The translations under genes were made by a program, and so were the position numbers. Below, in pieces: positions 1-6,497 of a stretch of 64,000 nucleotides of DNA. Each line of letters opens with the position of its first letter. The first letter of the stretch is position 1. This stretch comes from Bacillota bacterium. GTDB lineage: Bacteria > Bacillota > TC1. The stretch lies in contig JAQUGR010000007.1 of NCBI GenBank assembly GCA_028683955.1, positions 1 to 64,000 of the forward strand. The letters are read 5' to 3'. The notes under the pieces were generated by a model. The model was not told where the DNA came from. It was given only the letters and a program-made list of their open reading frames with translations, and ran no database searches.

Positions 1-52
1 CTTTTATTTTAAATTCACCCGAATATTTCTTATGTTCTATTTTCTTTGTCAT
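1..52 (-). CDS. IS3-family transposase OrfA, N-terminal fragment
   Basis: An ATG at 52 on the minus strand opens a frame reading MTKKIEHKKYSGEFKIK and leaves the window. The KKYSxEFK start is characteristic of the helix-turn-helix OrfA protein of IS3-group elements (IS150 type), which binds the terminal repeats. An AAAGGGG-like ribosome binding site precedes it. Only 17 residues are visible, so intactness cannot be judged. Confidence 0.7.
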   Translation of the reverse strand, partial: MTKKIEHKKYSGEFKIK

Positions 53-123
53 AGAAAAACTGCACCCCTTTCGTTATTTATGCGGTAATTATACCACATG
101 TCTAACTTTTGGGGTGCAGTTCA
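1..123 (-). mobile_element. IS3-family (IS150-like) insertion sequence, left end only
   Basis: Read on the minus strand, the element starts at position 123 with TGAACTGCACCCC, a typical IS3-family terminus beginning with TG. The reverse motif TGCACCCC recurs at 61-68 just upstream of the transposase start, so the IS promoter and leader lie between. The rest of the element is beyond the window start. The flanking DNA from 124 on is the right arm of a terminator hairpin (TCTGAGGTGCT plus T-run) whose left arm is missing, which suggests the IS landed inside that terminator. Confidence 0.75.
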
Positions 124-527
124 GTTTTCTGAGGTGCTATTTTTTATGTAAATTTACCTTCTTTTTTTGAAGATTTATGTTTCTTTTAAAAAGTTACTCA
201 AATGACCGCAAATCCTATGAAAATTCGTAATGATTATCCAATAAGGTTCTGTTTAAATATATAATTTTAACAGAACCTTAATATAATATAAATATTATAG
301 CAATATATTGCATCCATATAATAAAAATGATACTATTACTCTAATATTGATTTAAGCAAAAATTGATAAGTTCAAATTTTGTACAGTCACAATGATAAAG
401 TTATACACAAAAAAGATTAATGAACTTTAAAAAATGTATTCTTAACCATTGTGATTAACTAACTAATTGACATTGTAATATATTATAGAAATGAAAAAAT
501 ATATAAAAACGTTTGGAGGTATAAAAT
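124..527. other. Gene-free stretch
   Basis: AT-rich sequence between the IS end and the first DUF805 gene. It contains the right half of a disrupted terminator (124-147) and a perfect inverted repeat at 243-279. I see no coding frame with a ribosome binding site. Confidence 0.5.
243..279. repeat. Perfect 11-bp inverted repeat
   Basis: AAGGTTCTGTT at 243-253 is the exact reverse complement of AACAGAACCTT at 269-279, with a 15-nt AT-rich loop. Neither side has a clear T-run, so it is not an obvious terminator. It may be a protein site or a decayed element end. Confidence 0.5.
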
Positions 528-920
528 ATGGGAGTTTATAAACAATTTTGGTACAGGGTTTTTGATTTTAAAGGGGTAACTTCAAGAAAAGACTATTGGA
601 TAGCTTGGAGCATCAATTCAATGATAATATTAGTACTTTACTTTCTAACACAACCTTTAATTGATTTAGCAGATCAATACTTAGATCAAGGAAAAATTCT
701 ACCTGGCTTATTTTTCTTTATTGTTATCTTGCTAATCTTTCTATATGTAATAGCTTCTATAATACCTTCAATTTCTATGCTTGTAAGAAGATATCATGAT
801 GCAAATTTAAGCGCATCTTTTTTTGTATTCAATATAATACCGGTTATAGGACCTTTACTTACTTTCTTTTTTGCATTAATGCCAAGTGTTGAAAAACCAT
901 ATAATAAATATTTAAAATAA
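528..920 (+). CDS. DUF805 family membrane protein
   Basis: A 130-residue integral membrane protein. The N-terminus contains the DUF805 signature FDFKGVTSRKDYW, followed by three hydrophobic segments (about residues 28-45, 60-83 and 98-118); the loop YHDANLSASFF resembles the conserved RRLHDxxxSG motif of the family. DUF805 proteins are small inner-membrane proteins of unknown function. The start is fixed by TTTGGAGG seven to eight bases upstream of the ATG. A weak hairpin with T-run follows the stop. A second DUF805 gene, fused to a helix-turn-helix and broken, lies at 1400-1921. Confidence 0.85.
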   Translation: MGVYKQFWYRVFDFKGVTSRKDYWIAWSINSMIILVLYFLTQPLIDLADQYLDQGKILPGLFFFIVILLIFLYVIASIIPSISMLVRRYHDANLSASFFVFNIIPVIGPLLTFFFALMPSVEKPYNKYLK

Positions 921-944
921 AAGGAGGTTAACATCTCCCTTTTA
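919..944 (+). terminator. Weak intrinsic terminator
   Basis: AAAAGG and CCTTTT arms (919-924 and 938-943) directly after the DUF805 stop codon form a short hairpin ending in T residues. Confidence 0.4.
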
Positions 945-1121
945 ACATACAATATAAAAAATTTAAAATTATATGCATTGAAGAAAACGCCATGAAATAT
1001 AGGTTTTTGAAAAGAGTGATAAATTCATAAAGAATGATAATGATTTGAAACCCTCGTAGATATATCATTTTATATTTTTTCACTTTCAAGCATATTGTGA
1101 GCATATCACTTAAAGAATATA

Positions 1122-1242
1122 GCCGAGTATAGCAAAGTCAAGAATTCCCTAACAGAGTGGTAAGCAAACTGCTAGTGCATCTTCTAAATAATTCAAAATC
1201 GTACGGGAAACCGTGGGGGTTCAAGACCCCCATTCGGTACCA
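1122..1242 (+). other. tRNA-like remnant (3' half with CCA, long variable arm)
   Basis: The 3' part is convincing as tRNA: a variable-arm hairpin ACGGGAAACCGT, a T-arm GGGGG-TTCAAGA-CCCCC at 1215-1231, then ATTCGGT, a discriminator A and an encoded CCA at 1240-1242. GCCGAGT at 1122-1128 can pair with ATTCGGT using two G-U pairs. The 5' side does not fold into D and anticodon arms, and the 121-nt length is too great, so no functional tRNA is supported. It may be a decayed serine or leucine tRNA, or a tRNA 3' end left as an attachment site. A terminator follows at once. Confidence 0.35.
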
Positions 1243-1246
1243 GCAG

Positions 1247-1276
1247 GCATCTCAGTTTATGAGATGCTATTTTTTT
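1247..1276 (+). terminator. Intrinsic terminator
   Basis: Perfect hairpin GCATCTCA / TGAGATGC with a five-base loop, followed by a run of T. Nearly the same hairpin ends the gene at 6498-8903 and occurs next to the IS end at 124-147 and after the Fic gene. Confidence 0.8.
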
Positions 1277-1399
1277 GTATAAATGTACATTAAATAAAAA
1301 AAAAGACTTACGTCTAACTGACGTAATGATTACATAGACAATATATTAAAATTAAACTATACTGAACTTAAAACAAAATAGGATAAGGAAGGTAGCTTA

Positions 1400-1921
1400 A
1401 TGAAAATAGACAAGGACAAGGTTAAAAAGCTAAGACTTAGTGAGAGCTGGTCACAGGAACAATAAAGTGAAAAAAGTGGACTAAGTCTACGTACAATACA
1501 ACGTATTGAAGACGGCAGTAATATATCCATTGAGTCGCTGAAATTATTAGCAAAAGCTTTTAATGTTCTGCCTAATGAGTTGTTAATCCTAGAAAAACAA
1601 CAACCAACTACACCAATTGATGCAATAAAAAATTGCTTTATAGAGTTTGCAAACTTTTCTGGGAAAGCATCACGCTACGAATGTTGGTGCTTTCTTCTAT
1701 TTATGATTTTAGTAATGACCATAGCAACCCTCCTACACGAAAAACTATATCAAATCGTAACGATAATTTTTATAGTACCATTTATAGCAGTATGTTCAAG
1801 AAGATTAAACGATATTGGACAAAGTGTTTGGTGGCAGTTATTTTACCTAGTACCCTTTGGACAGATTATAGTATTATATATGATGGCTAAAAAAAGTATA
1901 GAAATATCTGAACAGCAGTAG
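1400..1921 (+). pseudogene. XRE helix-turn-helix fused to DUF805, broken by one nonsense codon
   Basis: Reading from ATG 1400 (upstream AAGGAAGG) gives a Cro/C1-type helix-turn-helix, KLRLSESWSQEQ, then TAA at 1463-1465, then in the same frame SEKSGLSLRTIQRIEDGS and a DUF805 membrane domain (FANFSGKASRYECW, three hydrophobic segments). Families with this layout have leucine at the stop position, so a TTA to TAA change is the simplest explanation. Everything downstream is open to 1921. A TTG at 1580 might allow translation of the membrane part alone, but it has no ribosome binding site. Confidence 0.8.
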
Positions 1922-1940
1922 TGGATTAATTCGACCAAAG

Positions 1941-1974
1941 CAACGGAGAGCATTTCTGCTCCCCGCTGTTTTTT
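1941..1974 (+). terminator. Intrinsic terminator
   Basis: Imperfect 12-bp stem CAACGGAGAGCA / TGCTCCCCGCTG with a TTTC loop, followed by TTTTTT. It ends the broken HTH-DUF805 gene and faces the convergent gene at 2002-4245. Confidence 0.7.
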
Positions 1975-2001
1975 AGATAGTATTAACCTATATTAGTTAT
2001 A

Positions 2002-4245
2002 TCAAGTTCGCGGTGGTGTATAAATACCATTAGCGATACTTTCAGGATCTTCAGGATCAGTACTTCCAAGATAAACATTACCGACCATCATACCTGGTAT
2101 AGTAATATCAAAACCAGGTTGATATATTCCAATAATTAGAGTATCGAAAGCTTCCTGATATACTCCTGGTATAGTAGTATCAAAACTAGGTTGATATAGA
2201 CCAGTAACATAAGTGTCAAACGCTTCTTGATGTAAGCCTACAACCAAACTATCAAATGCTGCTTGATAAACTCCTACAATGTAGGAATCAAATGTTGGTT
2301 GATAAACTCCAGTAACTAGAGTATCGTATGCAGACTGATATAAACCTTTAACCAAAGTATCAGCTGTTGGTTGATAAATACCCTCGATAGTTACATCACT
2401 ACCAGCTATGTAGTCACCATCACTCTCTGGACCATATACAGTAATATCATTGAAGTTGATAACTGCTTGTTCACCAGTAACAACTAGAGCATATTTCACT
2501 TGATCAGTAAAATCAGAACTGCTTAGAACTGCTGTATAATTACCAGGTTCAAGATCAGGAATCACTACCTGACCATGATTATCAATCTTGCCATTATAGA
2601 CCTCGGCTCCACCATCTTTAGATACAACCAGATTGAACTCCACATCATAGACATCATCAACCAGACGTCTGCTACTTTCAATGTAGAATATATTGCCAGT
2701 TAGATAAGGTGAGCCTGTATTAAACTCATTACCAGTTAGGTAAGAATCTCCAACATTAAACTCATTACCACTTAGATAAGGATCTCCAACATTAAACTCA
2801 TTACCAGTTAGATAAGGAGCACCAACATCAAATACATTACCAGTCAGATAAGGAGCACCAACATCAAATACATTACCAGTCAGATAAGGAACACCAACAT
2901 TGAACTCATTACCAGTTAGATAAGGAACATCAACATTGAACTCATTACCAGTTAGATAAGGAACACCAACATCGAACACATTACCTGTTAGATATGGATC
3001 TCCAGATAATTCATTCCTTAAGAAATTCCATCTTACAAACTCATACTCATTAGTTATGTACCAGCTAACTGCTGTTCCGTGGAAGAATACATAAGTATTT
3101 CCGTTCTTGTCGGCTTTGACTACAGTACCTGTCAAATTATTGTTATGTTTTACGTATTTGGTAGGATTAGCTGTGAAAGCTTTATCGCTAACCAAGATAC
3201 CGAAATTTACTGAAATCAGTCTGTCATCAAATCCGACGAATACTTTACTATCTTTTACATATAGTTCGTAGAAGTATCCTTTGTTTCTGTTATATTCGGT
3301 TGGATCTTTCATGCCGTTATTTGGACTTGAATCTGCAATCCAAACTTTCAAAGGATTCTCTTTTGTATATTGACCAATATTATTGATGGTCAGATAAGTC
3401 ATACCATTCATCAGATATCCACCTGGCAGACCAGCTGTGCCGTCGTCTCCATAACCATAAGTTATGCCACTTACCAAAGTTCCTATTTCAGAATCTATTC
3501 TTTTTTCAAATACTGGAATAAAAACTCTTAGATAATCTTGAGCCCACTCTTTTGCATAGTCTTGAGCCCACTCTTTTGCGAAGTCTTGAGCCCACTCTTT
3601 TGCGAAGTCTTGAGCCCATTCTTTTGCATAATCTTGAGCCCACTGCTTAGCGAAGTCCTGTGCCCATTCTTTAGCATAGTCTTGTTTCCATTCCTTAGCA
3701 TAGTCCTGTGCCCATTCTTTTGCATAATCTTGTGCCCATTCTTTGTAGTAATCTACTACTTCATGCTTTTTAGCAACATCTGCTGTTACTTTCAAGCTTC
3801 CGAGAGGTTCTCTGCCTTCAGAATAATAGAAATGGCTTAAAGCACCACTTATTACGTAAACATACCACTTGCCATTTTCTTTTATTACCTGGTATTCTCC
3901 TGTATTTGTGTTACTGTTAGTGATAATCTGACTGCCAAAGAAGAAGTAAACATCACTAAATGTAAGATTAGATACAGAAGTATCAATGCTTTTAATTTCT
4001 TCAAAATATGCTTCTTTTGTCGCGTTGTCTATTTCATTTAAAGTCCATATAGCCGCAATTCCATTACTTGGTGGATTACCTTGTTTAAAGAATACCCAGT
4101 TAGGAGTTCCACCAATCAACTCAACCTTGCTACCTGTTGTAGCTGTGCCATAGTGCACGTCGCCAGGTGCTGCAATTGCATTGATTTGAAACATTGTAAA
4201 GATGAGTAGAAACGCTGTAAAAAACATTAATATTTTTCTTTTCAT
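2002..4245 (-). CDS. Secreted protein with three blocks of short tandem repeats
   Basis: A 747-residue exported protein. It begins with a signal peptide (MKRKILMFFTAFLLIF, cleavage probably after AIAA near residue 26) and starts behind AAGGAGG. After about 140 unrecognised residues come nine copies of an 8-residue unit DYAKEWAQ, a globular region, about nine copies of a 12-residue unit PYLTGNEFNVGV, a Cna-B or carboxypeptidase-like segment (GQVVIPDLEPGNYTA), and eight to nine copies of a 12-residue unit such as GVYQPTFDTLVT. There is no sorting signal or membrane anchor, so it is probably released or non-covalently bound to the wall. It is monocistronic, and a structured leader with a terminator precedes it. 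Function is unknown; an adhesin or structural surface role is an inference. Confidence 0.8.
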   Translation of the reverse strand: MKRKILMFFTAFLLIFTMFQINAIAAPGDVHYGTATTGSKVELIGGTPNWVFFKQGNPPSNGIAAIWTLNEIDNATKEAYFEEIKSIDTSVSNLTFSDVYFFFGSQIITNSNTNTGEYQVIKENGKWYVYVISGALSHFYYSEGREPLGSLKVTADVAKKHEVVDYYKEWAQDYAKEWAQDYAKEWKQDYAKEWAQDFAKQWAQDYAKEWAQDFAKEWAQDFAKEWAQDYAKEWAQDYLRVFIPVFEKRIDSEIGTLVSGITYGYGDDGTAGLPGGYLMNGMTYLTINNIGQYTKENPLKVWIADSSPNNGMKDPTEYNRNKGYFYELYVKDSKVFVGFDDRLISVNFGILVSDKAFTANPTKYVKHNNNLTGTVVKADKNGNTYVFFHGTAVSWYITNEYEFVRWNFLRNELSGDPYLTGNVFDVGVPYLTGNEFNVDVPYLTGNEFNVGVPYLTGNVFDVGAPYLTGNVFDVGAPYLTGNEFNVGDPYLSGNEFNVGDSYLTGNEFNTGSPYLTGNIFYIESSRRLVDDVYDVEFNLVVSKDGGAEVYNGKIDNHGQVVIPDLEPGNYTAVLSSSDFTDQVKYALVVTGEQAVINFNDITVYGPESDGDYIAGSDVTIEGIYQPTADTLVKGLYQSAYDTLVTGVYQPTFDSYIVGVYQAAFDSLVVGLHQEAFDTYVTGLYQPSFDTTIPGVYQEAFDTLIIGIYQPGFDITIPGMMVGNVYLGSTDPEDPESIANGIYTPPRT
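2090..2395 (-). repeat. Coding tandem repeat, 36-nt period (YQPxFDxxxxG block)
   Basis: Eight to nine imperfect 12-residue units with the core YQxxFDxxxxG near the C-terminus of the secreted repeat protein. Units differ in codons and residues, so the array is old rather than freshly expanded. Confidence 0.8.
2689..3004 (-). repeat. Coding tandem repeat, 36-nt period (PYLTGNxFxVG block)
   Basis: About nine 12-residue units with the core PYLTGN, much more uniform at the DNA level than the C-terminal block. Neighbouring units share long identical stretches, pointing to recent copy-number change. Confidence 0.85.
3541..3756 (-). repeat. Coding tandem repeat, 24-nt period (DYAKEWAQ block)
   Basis: Nine 8-residue units alternating Y/F and with occasional K or Q changes. 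The unit is amphipathic and probably helical. The repeat creates long open frames on both strands that are only shadows. Confidence 0.85.
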
Positions 4246-4385
4246 TTTCTTTTCCTCCTTTCTAGCTTTATTCTCCGCTTAGAAAAAAGAACCGTTTATA
4301 GAGAACAAAGCAGATTGATTAAAAATCCGATTGTCATCATTTGCTTATATCATTTATTGTTGCCTTGTAAATATGCTTATATAAC

Positions 4386-4471
4386 AAAAAAGCCGACCCT
4401 TAGGTCGGTTACGCTATTGACTCCGTCTGATAAAAGCGTCCACATTATCGTCAGATTTCATCGCTTCTTCT
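4386..4471 (-). ncRNA. Structured leader RNA with terminator; riboswitch-like, class unknown
   Basis: Between a good minus-strand promoter and the secreted repeat protein lies a GC-richer stretch of about 85 nt. It contains two perfect 5-bp pairings that interleave: ACGCT 4411-4415 with AGCGT 4435-4439, and TCTGA 4426-4430 with TCAGA 4451-4455. They either form a pseudoknot or exclude each other. It ends in an intrinsic terminator (CCGACC 4393-4398, GGTCGG 4403-4408, T-run on the minus strand at 4391-4386), still about 140 nt before the start codon. This is the layout of a transcription-attenuating riboswitch. It does not match the c-di-GMP, SAM, fluoride, ZTP or guanidine consensus as I know them. 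Confidence 0.55.
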
Positions 4472-4477
4472 AATTAC

Positions 4478-4506
4478 ATTTTAATATTGAAAAAAGAAGA
4501 AATCAA
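4478..4506 (-). promoter_or_regulatory. Sigma-A-type promoter for the leader RNA and repeat protein
   Basis: On the minus strand TTGATT (4506-4501), a 17-nt spacer and TAAAAT (4483-4478). Initiation would fall near 4471, exactly where the structured leader begins. Confidence 0.6.
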
Positions 4507-5060
4507 GCATTTTTTAAAAAAATCCTGTATTAAATAAAGGCAAATCTTATATATTTAACTATATAAGGTTTGTTGTTTTAGAAATAAATATAATCCTTAA
4601 TATACCATATATATAGCAAGATTTAGCTTTCTTTTTTTGTGTAACTCATACGACGGTAAATCGTATTGGAAAATTATTTAGAGTAAAAAGAAATATGTAA
4701 TTATATATGTTTATTTTTTATGGGATTTATGATTAATAGTCAAATACATATGGGTGAAAAATATTATTATAAAAATCAGAATGGTAGGAATAAATTAAAG
4801 AGTTTTGCTGGTTGGATTAATCTGAAATATGTTAATAGATTTTTGTATGATTGGGGAGTTTTGGCTCTCCTATTTTTGCTCTAATAATATCAATCATAAT
4901 GACAAACCTTAAATAAACCATAAACGAATCTTTCAATAAGCATAAATTTGCTAAACAATATATAAGTTGCAAAATATGTGTAGATATCATATATAATTAA
5001 TGATATATATTATATATAAGAAGAATAATAATTCTGTAAAATAGCTAAAAAGGAGGATGC
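4507..5060. other. Gene-free stretch
   Basis: Very AT-rich. A short frame near 4721-4880 lacks a usable start. A weak plus-strand hairpin with T-run (GGAG/CTCC near 4854-4877) resembles the terminator at 10763. Nothing else is visible. Confidence 0.4.
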
Positions 5061-5630
5061 ATGAGAAAATATATATTATTGTTTGTTTTAACAATTTTTC
5101 TTTTCTGGTTAGACTGGTTACTTGCTGGCATTGCTTGGAATAATTTCTATGGTATTTTAGAGACTATAACCTTTTTTGCTAATCAACTAATATTCATCAC
5201 AATAATTATTACTGGAATATTACTTATTATACAAATATTAAAGAAATTAAAAGGTACTGATGGAATTTATGATGTAAAAAGGTTCTTTGGAGTTATATTA
5301 AGTGTGTTAATAGTCATATTTGTTATGTATACTCATTTTCAAACATTTAATACAACTATAAATAGTAATTCTCAAGTTGGTGGTTTTGGCCCAATTAATT
5401 CAAAAAACATAATTAATGGAGACTATTATTTTTATTTGTATCACCCGAAACACTATGGTGAGAATATCAGATTCAAAACTGATAAGAAGTCTTATGAAAA
5501 AATAATAGTTGATGAAAAAGTTCTTTACACCTATGAATATAAAACAGACTTTTTCGACAATAGCCGAGGGATACTTCAAAGCTTCGATTATGATCATTAT
5601 ATAGATAATAGAACCAAGATAATTGATTAA
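5061..5630 (+). CDS. Membrane protein of unknown function
   Basis: A 189-residue protein I do not recognise. AAAAGGAGG six bases before the ATG fixes the start. Three hydrophobic segments (about residues 4-24, 40-64 and 82-102) are followed by a polar, probably extracytoplasmic domain of about 85 residues rich in Tyr and Asp. No lipobox or catalytic motif is visible. It stands alone, with no terminator apparent downstream. Confidence 0.6.
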   Translation: MRKYILLFVLTIFLFWLDWLLAGIAWNNFYGILETITFFANQLIFITIIITGILLIIQILKKLKGTDGIYDVKRFFGVILSVLIVIFVMYTHFQTFNTTINSNSQVGGFGPINSKNIINGDYYFYLYHPKHYGENIRFKTDKKSYEKIIVDEKVLYTYEYKTDFFDNSRGILQSFDYDHYIDNRTKIID

Positions 5631-5840
5631 TGGAAATTTTATGAAAAGTACATCGGAGAAATTATGCATGGATAGTTTTCTGTATTGTTGAAATTAGAAG
5701 CGTATAACAAAGTCAAGAATACCATAATAGTACTAAAACCGTAATTCCTAAGCAAACACTAATAAATATGGCCAAAAATATCAGTAAATCATTAATATTA
5801 ATAATCATTGGTAATCCCTTTCATCGGTTGTTTGAAATTA

Positions 5841-6170
5841 TTATTTTTTAGCATCCTTTTTCACTTCTTCAGCTTTTTCTTCAACAACTTCTGCTGCATC
5901 AGCAAACTTTGCTTTGGCTTTTTGTTCGAGTTCTACTGCTACTTTTGCCATTTCATCCATTGTAGCAGATATAGTTTCTTTCACTTTTTCAGCTGCTTTT
6001 TCAGCACCTTTAGCAATATCCTCACGAGTTTCTTTGCCTGATTTAGGAGCGGAAATTACCCCAGCAGCTACTCCTGTAGCAATGCCAACTGTTGTCGCTA
6101 TTGTAGCAGTCTTTACTGCTTTACGATTTTGTCTGCGTTTTTTCTCTTTTAGAAATTCTTTAATAAACAT
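5841..6170 (-). CDS. YtxH-family stress-associated protein
   Basis: A 109-residue protein with a basic N-terminus (KEKKRRQNRKAVK), one short hydrophobic segment rich in Ala, Gly and Thr (about 20-42) and the family hallmark APKSGKETREDI. A long charged helix follows, dominated by Ala, Lys and Glu, probably a coiled coil. YtxH proteins are small membrane-anchored proteins of general stress regulons in Firmicutes. AAGGAGG precedes the ATG by eight bases. Monocistronic. Confidence 0.8.
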   Translation of the reverse strand: MFIKEFLKEKKRRQNRKAVKTATIATTVGIATGVAAGVISAPKSGKETREDIAKGAEKAAEKVKETISATMDEMAKVAVELEQKAKAKFADAAEVVEEKAEEVKKDAKK

Positions 6171-6417
6171 TAATTAATCCTCCTTATTTTTATTAATAAA
6201 TGGATTCATATCTTATATTTAGTACATGCCTAAATGACCTAATTTACAAGTTATCGCCTCATGGAGTAGTACAAATAAGCTAAGTAAATTCAGCAAGTTC
6301 CCAGTAGAAATAAGAGAAAGCACAGCAAGACACCTTAACGATTTTTTACTTGTTCCTACTTAATGAAGACAATTTGATGTAACTATTTAACAATCTTTTT
6401 TGGAGTAAAATTATCGA
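6171..6417. other. Divergent intergenic region
   Basis: Lies between the YtxH gene (minus) and the GGDEF/HD-GYP gene (plus). I see no gene in it; a promoter for the plus-strand gene follows at 6418. Confidence 0.4.
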
Positions 6418-6446
6418 TTGCAGAAAGGGTTAAAACAAATTATAAT
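6418..6446 (+). promoter_or_regulatory. Sigma-A-type promoter
   Basis: TTGCAG at 6418-6423, a 17-nt spacer and a perfect TATAAT at 6441-6446, about 50 nt before the start of the sensor gene at 6498. Confidence 0.65.
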
Positions 6447-6497
6447 TATATTAGATAGTCCAACCCCACTTCCGTAAATAGAGAGGATGGTAATTTT

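Noticed and set aside
1122-1242. A functional tRNA with an intron
   Set aside because: The inserted length is too short for a group I intron, and no anticodon arm can be formed at either candidate loop.
3541-3756. Regular 24-nt repeats as a possible CRISPR array
   Set aside because: The units are contiguous and coding with no unique spacers. I found no CRISPR array anywhere in the window.
3528-3840. Long open frames on both strands across the DYAKEWAQ repeat
   Set aside because: They are produced by the 24-nt period of the real minus-strand gene and have no ribosome binding sites or sensible composition.
4386-4471. Calling the leader a c-di-GMP riboswitch
   Set aside because: The GGACGC and AGCGTAACCGA fragments look suggestive, but the conserved GGGCAAA and tetraloop-receptor parts are absent.
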